A DNA stretch of 16,154 bases, taken from the NCBI GenBank assembly GCA_043770215.1, contig JAYVIQ010000188.1:1-16154 (forward strand), written 5' to 3'. The position numbers were made by a program, and so were the translations under genes. Origin of the DNA: JAYVIQ01 sp043770215 (GTDB lineage Bacteria; Bacteroidota; Bacteroidia; Cytophagales; JAAEPT01). The notes under the pieces are model-generated. The model worked only from the letters and a program-made list of their open reading frames with translations, had not been told where the DNA came from and did not search any database. Positions 6,611-15,800 of this stretch are shown here, one piece after another (the first letter of the stretch is position 1; the number at the start of each line of letters is the position of its first letter).

Positions 6611-8959
6611 ATGAAAAACACGTTATTTACCTTAATTTCATTTTTTATATATACTTTTTCTTATGCGCAGCAGTATAGTTTTAGTGGGAAAATTTTAGAT
6701 GATGACGGCTACGAAGTTCCTTTTGCAAGAGTTACAGAATTATCAACTGGTAACTTTACAAGCTCAGATGATTTAGGTAATTTTTCCATTAAGCTACCCA
6801 AAGGTAATTACATTTTTGAAACAAAATCTGTAGGTTTTGAGGTAAGGCTTGACACTATTAACTTAGACAAAGATGTGTTTTTAAACATTAATACCACAGC
6901 AAAAGTAGTATTGCTAGAGGAAGTTTTTTTAAACAACAATGAAGTAGAAGTAGCTCTAAATAGTGTGGAAATGAGTACTGAAGAATTGTCTGTAGAAGAA
7001 ATAAAAAGCATACCAGCTTTCTTGGGTGAGCCTGATGTACTTAATGCTATAAAATTATTACCTGGTGTAACTTCAGTAGGGGAGGGAGCTACAGGATTCA
7101 ATGTTAGAGGAGGCAACATAGATCAGAATCTAATCCTATCTGATAATGCAAACATATATAGCAGTTCTCATTTTTTTGGTTTTTTCTCAGTATTCAATCC
7201 AGATGCTGTAAAAGATTTAAAAATATACAAAGGGGGTATGCCCTCTAAGTATGGAGAAAGAGTTTCTTCAGTACTTGATGTGCACCAAAGGTCTGGAAGT
7301 TTGGATAAATTTTCAGTAGACGGAGGTATAGGATTTGTTTCTAGTAGGTTAACAGTAGGAGGACCAATTATTAAAAGCAAATTATCTTTTTTAGCAAGTG
7401 CTAGGCGTACATACATAGATCAATTTTTTAGGTTTGCTTCTGATCCATCAGTCAAAAACTCAGGTGTTAGTTTTTATGATTTGAATTTAAAATTAGATTA
7501 TGTTATAAATCCTAAAAATCATGTTTCATTTACTGGGTATTACGGAAAAGATATATTTAGTATTGATAAAGGCAGCATTAAATTTGATTGGGGCAATACC
7601 TTTGGAGTCATAAACTGGGAAAACTCATCTATGAAAAATTTAACCATTAAAAGTTCTTTGTCCCTTACAGACTATAATTATTCTCTAGGAGGAGTAGATT
7701 TATTTATATGGAGGTCTAGAATTTCTACAATTACTCAGAAAGTTAATTTTGAATACAACAAAATAGAAAATCATCTTTTAGGTTTTGGAATACAAAACAA
7801 TAACCATCATTTTAGACCCGCCAGCATAAAGCCGCTTGGGTCATTTGTAAATGTTGTAAAGCCTTTCTCTTTAAATCATGAATGGTCTATGGAAGATGGG
7901 ATTTACATACAAGATGAATGGGAAATGAATGATAAAATAACTTTACTTGCAGGGCTTAGGTACTCTATCTACAACACCTTTGGGAATGCAAATGAAGCCA
8001 TATATGAGCCAGGAAAACCAAAAGAAAAAGAAACAACAACAGATACTTTGATATTCAAAAGAAATGATATTACCTCTACGTATATGGGCTTAGAGCCTCG
8101 TTTCTCTTTTTTATTCAAAATAGATTCTCTTTCTTCTATAAAATTTGCTTACAACAGAAATTTACAATATATGCAACTTGTATCCAATACTACTTCTGGT
8201 TTGCCAGTAGATGTTTGGAAATCATCTGATTATCATATAAAACCACTAAAAGTAAACCAAATTGCTTTTGGGTATGTGCGAGGATTAAGAAAAAATACAA
8301 TTGAAGCAACAGCAGAGGTATATTACAAATCTTTTAGAGATATTTTGGACTATAAAAATAATGCTGAATTGTTTTTAAATCCAAATTTAGAAACAGAACT
8401 CTTAGCCGGCAAAGGAAGGGCTTATGGTTTGGAGATAATGCTTAGAAAAAAGAAAGGGCTTTTTACTGGTTGGTTAAGCTATACCCTAAGCAAATCAGAA
8501 CTTCTAGTAGCTTCTCCTAATAAGTCTGAAACAATCAACAATGGAGATTGGTACAATGCAAGTTTTAATAAACCACACGATGTTTCTTTTGTAGCAACCT
8601 ACAAATTGTCCAAAAGACTTAGTACATCATTAAATTTTGTTTATGCAACAGGAAGAGCAATTACTTTACCAGATGGTAAATATGAAGTCTTTGGAGAAGT
8701 TATTCCAAGTTATTCTTCTAGAAACCAAGGTAAATTGTCTGATTTTCATAGATTGGATGTTTCTGCTGAATTACAAAGCAAAAAAAATGACTCTAGAAAA
8801 TGGAAATCGTATTGGGTCTTTAGTATTTACAACGTATATGCAAGAAGAAATGCATATTCGTACACCTTTAATGGAGAACCTGGATATGACGCCAAAGTAG
8901 AGAGGTTAGCAATTTTAGGTACTATTTTCCCTTCCGCAACATATAATTTTAAATTCTAA
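6611..8959 (+). CDS. TonB-dependent outer-membrane receptor with CarboxypepD_reg-like N-domain
   Basis: 782-aa outer-membrane receptor. A signal peptide spans residues 1-19 (cleavage after SYA). Residues about 22-105 form a carboxypeptidase-regulatory-like beta domain (FSGKILDDDGYEVPFARV, then SDDLGNFSIKLPKGNY), typical of Bacteroidota receptors. The plug follows (about 120-230), with AIKLLPGV (146-153), FNVRGG (163-168) and VKDLKIYKGGMPSKYGERVS. The rest is a beta barrel ending in Phe (TYNFKF), as outer-membrane assembly requires. It is shorter than SusC proteins (about 1000 aa), and no SusD gene follows. Instead the stop overlaps the start of a DUF4249 lipoprotein by 1 nt, a common Bacteroidota arrangement. 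Transport would be powered by TonB-ExbBD encoded elsewhere. The substrate cannot be read from the sequence, and no iron-, haem- or sugar-specific neighbour is present. A good -7 box lies just upstream. Confidence 0.93.
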   Translation: MKNTLFTLISFFIYTFSYAQQYSFSGKILDDDGYEVPFARVTELSTGNFTSSDDLGNFSIKLPKGNYIFETKSVGFEVRLDTINLDKDVFLNINTTAKVVLLEEVFLNNNEVEVALNSVEMSTEELSVEEIKSIPAFLGEPDVLNAIKLLPGVTSVGEGATGFNVRGGNIDQNLILSDNANIYSSSHFFGFFSVFNPDAVKDLKIYKGGMPSKYGERVSSVLDVHQRSGSLDKFSVDGGIGFVSSRLTVGGPIIKSKLSFLASARRTYIDQFFRFASDPSVKNSGVSFYDLNLKLDYVINPKNHVSFTGYYGKDIFSIDKGSIKFDWGNTFGVINWENSSMKNLTIKSSLSLTDYNYSLGGVDLFIWRSRISTITQKVNFEYNKIENHLLGFGIQNNNHHFRPASIKPLGSFVNVVKPFSLNHEWSMEDGIYIQDEWEMNDKITLLAGLRYSIYNTFGNANEAIYEPGKPKEKETTTDTLIFKRNDITSTYMGLEPRFSFLFKIDSLSSIKFAYNRNLQYMQLVSNTTSGLPVDVWKSSDYHIKPLKVNQIAFGYVRGLRKNTIEATAEVYYKSFRDILDYKNNAELFLNPNLETELLAGKGRAYGLEIMLRKKKGLFTGWLSYTLSKSELLVASPNKSETINNGDWYNASFNKPHDVSFVATYKLSKRLSTSLNFVYATGRAITLPDGKYEVFGEVIPSYSSRNQGKLSDFHRLDVSAELQSKKNDSRKWKSYWVFSIYNVYARRNAYSYTFNGEPGYDAKVERLAILGTIFPSATYNFKF

Positions 8960-9885
8960 TGATGAATAATCTTATAAAATTTTTTCAAGGACTACTTGTG
9001 TGCAGTGTTTTATATTCATGCTCAGATGAAATTGTTATTCCTTTACCAGATTCTAAACCCAAGTTAGTTGTAGAGTCATGGTTTAAGAATGATACCAGCC
9101 AAAAAGTGGTTAAGTTGTTTAAAACTACAAACTTTAATGAAAAAGGCAAAAACAATAAAGTAGAAACAGGCGCTAAAGTAATTGTCATTTGTAGTGATGG
9201 AAAGACGTATAATCTACTTGAAACAAAACCTGGGATTTATTCAATTTCAAACGATTTTTTATCCATAGATTTAAACAAAACGTATCATTTATCCATTAAA
9301 ACAACAGATGGAAAAGAATATGCTTCTAGAAAACAAAAAGCCACCTTCACTCCAAAAATAGATGGGTATTTATTTTTTTCAAGTAAAATAGTAGGACTTT
9401 TTCCTGGTGGAAATAGTTCTGATTTTGGTGCTTATAGTGTTTCTATTACTTATAAGGAAAATATTGGTAAAGGAGATAACTATATATTTAAATTGTATAT
9501 AAATGGAAGAGACGTAACAGTAGCAAATGATTTTATTTTAAGAAATGATGAATTTTTAGAAGATGGAGAAATTATACCTTACTATGTGGCAACATTTCCA
9601 ACTAACGTAATTATAGGAGACACAGTGAAAGTTGAACAAATGTCATGCAATAAAGATGTGTATGATTTTTTTACTCAATTACGAAATCAAGTCAATGGAG
9701 GAACTCCTTTTTCTACTCCTCCAGCACCTGTAGAGGGTAATATATATAATGTAAATGATAATAAAGAGCTTGTACTTGGTATGTTCATAGTTACTAATGT
9801 AGAAACGTTTACAGATGTTATAAAAATAGATAATGTAATAGAAGAGCTTACTCCTGAATTAAAGGAGCTTCTGAAATTGAAATAG
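8959..9885 (+). CDS. DUF4249-type lipoprotein partner of TonB receptor
   Basis: 308-aa lipoprotein. The signal sequence ends in VLYSC with Cys21 as the lipidation site. The following SDE is acidic and resembles the short acidic export signals of surface-exposed lipoproteins in flavobacteria, so display on the cell surface is plausible. The mature part reads as DUF4249: IPLPDSKPKLVVESWF, then TGAKVIVICSDGKTYNL, GIYSI and NKTYHLSIKTTDGKEYAS, an immunoglobulin-like beta domain pattern near residues 30-120. Such proteins are regularly encoded right after CarboxypepD_reg/TonB receptors; a role as a receptor lid or ligand-binding partner, by analogy with SusD, is inference. Its ATG overlaps the receptor stop (TAATG), with a second Met directly after, so coupled translation is likely. 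The 3' end overlaps the convergent RqcH-like gene by 38 bp (9848-9885). Confidence 0.88.
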   Translation: MMNNLIKFFQGLLVCSVLYSCSDEIVIPLPDSKPKLVVESWFKNDTSQKVVKLFKTTNFNEKGKNNKVETGAKVIVICSDGKTYNLLETKPGIYSISNDFLSIDLNKTYHLSIKTTDGKEYASRKQKATFTPKIDGYLFFSSKIVGLFPGGNSSDFGAYSVSITYKENIGKGDNYIFKLYINGRDVTVANDFILRNDEFLEDGEIIPYYVATFPTNVIIGDTVKVEQMSCNKDVYDFFTQLRNQVNGGTPFSTPPAPVEGNIYNVNDNKELVLGMFIVTNVETFTDVIKIDNVIEELTPELKELLKLK

Positions 9886-11398
9886 GAGTTGCAAAGATAA
9901 CTTTCTCTCTTTCTACAGCTACTTGCCCTGGCAAAAAGCCTTTCTTCTTTCTAACATATTTTAATTCTGTATAAGTTACTGGGCAAATGGTATCCGTTTT
10001 CCTTTTAGAGTAATAGGCGGCAAGCGAAGCTGCAAAGGCAATGATGGTCTTTGGTACAATTTTTTGATTTACTCTAATTAATACATGTGAACCACTTACA
10101 TCCTTAGCATGTAGCCATAAATCATTTTTATGACCAAATTTTACTAACTCATCATTGTTTTTAGAATTTCTGCCAATTAATATTTCAAACCCTTCAAAAA
10201 ATACTTGCTTAAATGGACAAATCTGTTCTTTTAAAATAGCTTTCTCTTCAGTTTTTAGGTAATTGTTTAATTCCTTTGGCGTTGAAATAGCCAATAACAT
10301 ATCCATATTATCTGAAACACTTTGTAACTTTTCTTTTTTGTTTTCTATGGTTTGGCTTAGTTTTTCTATTTGTTTGTGTACATTTTTGGCTTTAGAGTAC
10401 CATTTTTGGGCTATTAATTGTGGTTTTTCTGTTCTTTTGTATTTAAATACAAATGTGCTATTGTCATAAAAGTTATCTAAAGTATACTCTTGTTCTGACT
10501 GGGTTAGTCTGTGTAAGTTTGCCATAACTACATCAGCCCTTTGTCTGAAATTAGATTCGTAAACAAGTTTATGTAGTTCTGAACTAGCTTTTTGGACATA
10601 AAGCGTGAGTTTTTTCTTGTTTTTTTCTAACTCTTTTAGGGCATCTTGTTTTCTTATTGTGTAAAAATAATGATAGTTTAAGGCATCAAAAAGTGCATTT
10701 GAAGCTTCTATAGGAGAATTGTAAACCAATGAATTTTTTGTGTACCAGGGAGTTAATTCTAATCCATTCAAATAAAAATGTGACTCCCAGTTTTCTAAAC
10801 TCTGAATGAAATCATAGAAAATTTCTTTTTTTTCTTCTAAATTTTTGCCGTCATCAAATTTTGAAATCAACCAGTTTTTAGCTTCTTTTCCTAGTAATTT
10901 ATTTGAGTCTAAGAGTTCATTTTGAGAGTCTATTATTTCTAAAATTTCTGGTCTGGCTTTTTGTAATTCTTGCAATTCAAACAAAAGATCTTCTTCAAAT
11001 TTAGGATTGAAAAGCTGTTCTGCTGTTTCTGATTTTTTAAAGTATAAAACATTTGCTTTATGACCGTGAAGTTTAAAAAGTAATTTGGAAGAATCTTTAA
11101 AAGATAGATAAAAAGATCTGTCAAATGGCACTTGAACTATGCCTGTGCATCTTTGACCAATACTTTGTTTAAAAAAACTTGTATAATTGCTCTTTGCCTT
11201 TTTGAAATTTAGATTTATGGAGAAAACATTAAACTCTCTATTTAAGTTTGCAAGCAAGTAAATGTCTTTATTTTCTTTAGTAAAATGAAGGATAAGTTCA
11301 TTTTTATTTTGAGAAAAACAATCAGCAAGTATAAAACCCTTTATTTTAGGGTTTAAGTCTTTTGTTAGGGCATTTAAAAAGTAGTAGGTGTTATGCAT
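9848..11398 (-). CDS. rqcH: RqcH-like NFACT protein (ribosome-associated quality control)
   Basis: 516-aa homologue of RqcH/Rqc2/NEMF and FbpA-like proteins, cytoplasmic. In characterised bacteria RqcH binds obstructed 50S subunits carrying peptidyl-tRNA and recruits tRNA-Ala to add a C-terminal alanine degron. The N-terminal NFACT-N domain (about 1-120) contains the DR pair D93-R94 (VPFDRSFYLSF), at the position where RqcH has its essential DR motif. A helical HhH-like part follows (about 130-230), then a coiled coil (about 250-375). The C-terminal NFACT-R domain (about 396-505) has FEILIGRNSKNNDELV, DLWLHAKDVSGSHVLIR (426-442) and KYVRKKKGFLPGQV (480-493). It is slightly shorter than B. subtilis RqcH (about 570). 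Its ATG shares one base with the stop of the upstream hydrolase gene (TAATG at 11398), making it the last gene of a coupled five-gene operon. The 3' end overlaps the convergent DUF4249 gene. Confidence 0.9.
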   Translation of the reverse strand: MHNTYYFLNALTKDLNPKIKGFILADCFSQNKNELILHFTKENKDIYLLANLNREFNVFSINLNFKKAKSNYTSFFKQSIGQRCTGIVQVPFDRSFYLSFKDSSKLLFKLHGHKANVLYFKKSETAEQLFNPKFEEDLLFELQELQKARPEILEIIDSQNELLDSNKLLGKEAKNWLISKFDDGKNLEEKKEIFYDFIQSLENWESHFYLNGLELTPWYTKNSLVYNSPIEASNALFDALNYHYFYTIRKQDALKELEKNKKKLTLYVQKASSELHKLVYESNFRQRADVVMANLHRLTQSEQEYTLDNFYDNSTFVFKYKRTEKPQLIAQKWYSKAKNVHKQIEKLSQTIENKKEKLQSVSDNMDMLLAISTPKELNNYLKTEEKAILKEQICPFKQVFFEGFEILIGRNSKNNDELVKFGHKNDLWLHAKDVSGSHVLIRVNQKIVPKTIIAFAASLAAYYSKRKTDTICPVTYTELKYVRKKKGFLPGQVAVEREKVIFATPISISEAPLIQE

Positions 11399-12162
11399 TA
11401 AAAAGTAATTTTTAAACCATCATAAGCTACAAAAATATTCTCAGGTAATGTGTTTTGTACTTCTGTATGTCTTCCCATTTGGTGACTAAGGTGCGTTAAA
11501 TACGTTTTTTTAGGTTTTAATTCTGAAATCAAAAGTAATGCCTCTTCTAAGTTGAAGTGAGAAATGTGCTTTTCTTTTCTCAAGGCATTTAACACCAATA
11601 CATCTAGGTTTATTAGTTTATTTTTCTCTTCTTCAGAAATATAGTTTGCATCTGTTATATACGCAAAATTTCTGATTTTAAAACCTAAAACGGGTAGCAA
11701 ATGATGTTGTACTCGTATGGTTTCAAAGCAATCATCTCCTACAACCACCTTTTGGTTTTCAAAAATTACATTGGTTTTAATTAAAGGGACTCCTGGGTAT
11801 GGGTTTTCTGTAAAAGCATATGCAAATTCTTTTTTAATTTGGTTTAATACTCGCTCTTCTGCATAAATTGGAAAATCTTTTTTTGTTAGATAATTAAATG
11901 CTCTTACATCATCTAACCCTGCTGTATGGTCTTTATGTTCGTGAGTAAAAAAAATAGCATCTAGCTTATTTACACGTTCTCTAAGCATCTGTTGTCTAAA
12001 ATCTGGGCCTGCATCTATAACATATTGTCCTGAATCTGTTTCTAACATTCCTGAGCATCTAAGACGCTGGTCTTTGTAGTCCAATGACAAACATACATGG
12101 CAATTGCAACCAATTATAGGTACACCTTGAGAGGTACCAGTACCTAAAAAAGTAAATATCAT
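11398..12162 (-). CDS. PhnP-like metallo-beta-lactamase-fold hydrolase
   Basis: 254-aa MBL-fold metallohydrolase, cytoplasmic. The N-terminus FLGTGTSQGVP is followed by GCNCHVC (C19, C21, C24), the extra structural zinc site known from PhnP-type phosphodiesterases. Catalytic metal ligands are THEHKDH (H74, H76, D78, H79), D50 in VIDAGPD, H152 or H153, D170 in ITDANYIS, and H223/H226 in LTHLSHQMG. All expected ligands are present, so it should be active. The PhnP relatives cleave cyclic phosphodiesters such as phosphoribosyl 1,2-cyclic phosphate. No phn genes are nearby, so a phosphonate role is not supported and the substrate is open. The start overlaps the upstream small gene by 4 nt (12159-12162), and the stop overlaps the RqcH-like start by 1 nt. 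Confidence 0.9.
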   Translation of the reverse strand: MIFTFLGTGTSQGVPIIGCNCHVCLSLDYKDQRLRCSGMLETDSGQYVIDAGPDFRQQMLRERVNKLDAIFFTHEHKDHTAGLDDVRAFNYLTKKDFPIYAEERVLNQIKKEFAYAFTENPYPGVPLIKTNVIFENQKVVVGDDCFETIRVQHHLLPVLGFKIRNFAYITDANYISEEEKNKLINLDVLVLNALRKEKHISHFNLEEALLLISELKPKKTYLTHLSHQMGRHTEVQNTLPENIFVAYDGLKITF

Positions 12163-12434
12163 ATATCTAAAGAAACTTGGTTTAATGATAGAAATAGTTT
12201 TCTATTTTTTTCACTAAGGTTTTCTAATTTTATTTCAATGTTTTTTAATATTTCATACAAAGCATTGATTTTACCTTCAGTTGGGTAATATTTATTTACA
12301 AGAATAATTTTTTTATCGTTTAAAATACACCAGCCAGATTGAAAATTACCTTTTTCATAACGCAAATGATATTCTGTTTCTGCAAAGATATCTTCTAATT
12401 TTGAAAGATAATTTTTAGTGTTTTTTAGTTCCAT
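12159..12434 (-). CDS. Small hypothetical protein of the kinase/RqcH operon
   Basis: About 91 aa if translation starts at the ATG at 12434 (MELKNTKNYL), which lies just after the response-regulator stop. An upstream in-frame ATG at 12482 gives 107 aa but would overlap that gene by 41 nt and add a stretch that looks like antisense of its end, so I prefer the shorter form. The core reads LEDIFAETEYHLRYEKGNFQSGWC, then NDKKIILVNKYYPTEGKINALYEIL. Its spaced aromatic and Gly residues look like a conserved small fold rather than chance coding, and it vaguely recalls uncharacterised Bacteroidota proteins encoded beside similar hydrolases. There is no signal peptide or membrane segment. Its stop overlaps the hydrolase start by 4 nt, so the two are likely translationally coupled. 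Function unknown. Confidence 0.75.
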   Translation of the reverse strand: MELKNTKNYLSKLEDIFAETEYHLRYEKGNFQSGWCILNDKKIILVNKYYPTEGKINALYEILKNIEIKLENLSEKNRKLFLSLNQVSLDI

Positions 12435-12441
12435 TTGTGTT

Positions 12442-12810
12442 TTAAACAAGTAAAGATTGTACTTTTTGAACCAATGAATCAAAATTTAAAGGTTTAATTA
12501 AAAAATCATCAAATCCAAAGTCTTTAAATTGCTCTGGAGTATAATTATTGGCATTTCCAGTTATGGCTATTACAGGTTTAGTACTCAATGAAGCATGATT
12601 TCTTATAGTTTTTAAACATTCTATTCCATCTACTTTGGGTATGTTTATGTCTATTAAAAACAAGTCAAATGATTCATTTTTAATTGCTTCTACAAGTAAT
12701 TCACCATTTTTAACACTTTTAAATTCAACAACTGTTTTGGACTGCCCCAATACCTTTTTTATAAGATTTTGAATTACTGAGCTATCTTCTGCAATAAGTA
12801 TTTTTTTCAT
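12442..12810 (-). CDS. Single-domain response regulator (CheY-like receiver)
   Basis: 122-aa receiver domain with no output domain. The phosphorylation site is D54 (LFLIDINIPKVDG), with the acidic pair E8/D9 (IAEDSS), switch Thr T84 (IAITGNA) and Lys K106 (FLIKPL), so the phosphorylation machinery is complete. Its ATG overlaps the stop of the hybrid histidine kinase by 4 nt (12807-12810), which makes it the obvious partner of the kinase: phosphate would pass from the HPt domain of the kinase to D54. With no DNA-binding or enzymatic domain it must act by protein-protein contact or serve as a phosphate shuttle or sink. The target is not evident here. Confidence 0.94.
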   Translation of the reverse strand: MKKILIAEDSSVIQNLIKKVLGQSKTVVEFKSVKNGELLVEAIKNESFDLFLIDINIPKVDGIECLKTIRNHASLSTKPVIAITGNANNYTPEQFKDFGFDDFLIKPLNFDSLVQKVQSLLV

Positions 12811-15800
12811 TTTAAGAGTTTATAATGCCAAATTACAAAATTTTCATATTCTTTGAGCAAGTCATCAACAAAAGAAAAGATGGCTGCACTGTTATTTTTT
12901 AAAGTTTCTTGCTCTAAAGTGTGTGCAAGATTATATAATTTATCTAATCCTAGGCTTCCAGCACTCCCTTTTATTTGGTGTGCATGTAGATGTATACTCT
13001 TCCAATCTCTTTTTCCTAAAGCAATTTTAATTTCTTGAATCAATTCTTTAGTCTCAATATTGAAATCTTGTAGTAGTTCTAAATATAACGCTTCTCCACC
13101 AATTTTTACTATATTTTGCTTAGTCTCTTTGTTTATTATATAGGTTTCTTTAGGCTCTTGTTCTTTTGGTAAATCTAAAATAGATTGTATTAGTCTATCT
13201 CTTGTAATTGGTTTTGCCAAATAACTATCAAAACCCATAGATAAAAACTTCTCTTTGTCTTCTTCCATAGAATATGCTGTAAGAGCAATAATTTTAGCTT
13301 TTTTTCTTAGATTTCTATTGTTGATTTCTTGTAGCGCTGCTACACCATCCATTATTGGCATTTGAATATCCATCAAAACAGCGTCAAATTTATTGGATTC
13401 TAATTGTTGAATGGCTTCTTTTCCATTAGTGGCAAAATGTATTTCTGCTTTTTCTTGTGAAAGTAGGAGCATACATACTTTTCTATTTACATCATTATCA
13501 TCCACCACCAAAACTTTTAGTTTTTTTAGGTTTCGTGTTTCTATAGGATAACTTATGTTAGATAGATTATTCTCATTTTCTAAATTAAATTTTGGGGTAT
13601 TTAATGTAAAGAAAAAACTACTACCTTTTCCTTTTATAGAACGCACTTCTATATCTCCGCCAAGCAAGTTGCATAATTCTTTGCTGATGCTTAGACCAAG
13701 ACCCGTTCCGCCATATTTTTTTGTTATAGAGCTATCTGCTTGGTTAAACGATTTAAAAAGTTTTTCAATTTCAGTTTCATCAATTCCTATTCCAGTATCT
13801 GAGATGACAAATTTTATGCAAGAAAAGTGTTCGAAATCCTCAATTAAAGTGGCAGTTACAGAAACTTCGCCACCAAAATCTGTAAATTTAATAGCATTTG
13901 AGATCAGATTTAACAAAATTTGAATAAGTCTAGTCTCATCAGAGATTACATATTTAGGAATTTTAGGGTCTGAATAGTAGTTGAAAATAATTTTTTTAGA
14001 TTTTGCTTTCTGAGAAAATAAAAGAAACGCTTTTTGTAAAATTTCTTTAACACTTACATTTTCTTTTCTAAACTCCATTTTTCCGGCTTCTAGTTTGCTA
14101 AGGTCAAGAATATCATTTAGAATTTTCATGAGTACATGAGAGCTTTCTTGTACAGTATTTATATACTCATTTTGTAGCCTATTAAGTTTTGTTTCTTTAA
14201 TCATATCTATCATGGCCACAATTCCGTTCATAGGAGTTCTAATTTCGTGACTCATATTGGCTAAAAAATTTTCTTTTACTTTTAAAGAATGTTCTGCCTC
14301 TATTTTTGCTTTTTTTAGTTCTTCTGTAATGGTTTGCAGTTCATAAATATCTCTAATGACTCCTTGTACTCCTATTGTTTTGTTATGATTGTTCAAAACA
14401 GCATCTAAATTAGCTATTGAAGGGATTAGTTCACCAGATTTTGTGACTAGGTTCAACTCAAAATTCTTTACACTTTTGTCTTTGTTTAGCAAGTTTTTTA
14501 GCAGCTCCAAATCGCCTTCGTTTTTAGGGACAAAAAAATCTCTAACATTTTTCCCTATTAATTCATCTTGTTCAAACCCTGTTATTTGCATTACAGACGG
14601 ACTAATAATTTCTATCTCATCTCTACCATTAAATTTTATATAAATGTCCTGAAGGGTCTCAAAAATTTGCCTGAATTTTTTCTCGCTTTCAGAAACAGCT
14701 AGTTCATTTAGTTTTTTGTCTGTAATGTCATGGGCTATGCCAGAAATTTGATTTATTTTCCCATCTGAACTATAAATAGGACTTAAAAACATTTGTCGCC
14801 AAGTGGTTGTGCCATCTGTTTCTACAAAACTTGTTTCATATTGTTGTGAAATTCCTTCAAAAGCTAAGTTGTATTTTTCTTTGATTAATTCTGTAAATTC
14901 ACCCGCAGAGAGGAGTAAAATCTTGTTTTTATTTGCTTCTATTTCAGGTCTAATTCCGTGTAGTTGTTCTATTACTTTAGCATAGTTTTCATTAAAAGAA
15001 GTAAGCTGTCTTTTTTTGTTTACAGACCAAATAAGCTGATTGCCAGATTCGAAAATAGAACGCAAACGAGCACTTTGGTCTGTAATTCTATCTTCATAAA
15101 TCTTTCTTTCTATACCAAAACTGATTTGAATGGTTATAAATTGAAGAAATTCTAAATCCTCTTGTGTAAATTTTTTTCTATTGCTGTGACTTTTTACAGA
15201 CAAAACACCAATTAAATGATCATTGTAAATCATAGGAACACCAATCCAAATTTTTGGTATTGTTCCAATAGGGTCTAATATTTTTTTCTTTTTTAGCTCA
15301 ATGATATCTTCGGCGTAAAGTAAATGAGCAGTTTTTGTTTTGAGTATATACTCGTTTAATCCTATAGTTTTTTCTCTAGAGTATGATTTCTTTTGTCCAC
15401 CAAATTCTTCATCAAAATAGTAGATAAAGTCTAAACAATTTGTTTCTTGGTTATCTATGCACACAGTCATGTTATGCGCTTGCATTTGATCTATAAGTAA
15501 TGCATGAATTTTAGACAGAAGCTCTTCTAAATTTTTTGTGGTTTTAGTAAGATTACCTATTTGGTAGTAAGTATGTCTTAGGTTTATGTCTTCTGTTAAT
15601 GTTTTTTCTGTTTGAATTATGGCAAAGAAACTATGGTTAGAATTAAGTTGAATATTAAAATTATATTCTTTGAAATGGAGTTTGTGTTTTAAGTTTACTG
15701 AATTTGTTTGTGAGAAATTTTGTAATTCAGGATGTATTTTAGGGTCTAAAGCAAAATAATTCCAGAAGTTGTCTATTTGCCCAAAAGCAGAAAACGACGC

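Noticed and set aside
6808..7416. Minus-strand open frames inside the TonB receptor gene
   Set aside because: They are shadows of a well-supported receptor with intact plug motifs.
9851..9866. CTCCT...AGGAG inverted repeat as a bidirectional terminator
   Set aside because: The stem is only 5 bp with no adjoining T-run on either strand, and it lies within both coding regions.
12853..15155. Several + strand open frames of 60-122 codons across the kinase gene
   Set aside because: They are antisense to continuous kinase domains with all catalytic motifs in place and show no protein features of their own.
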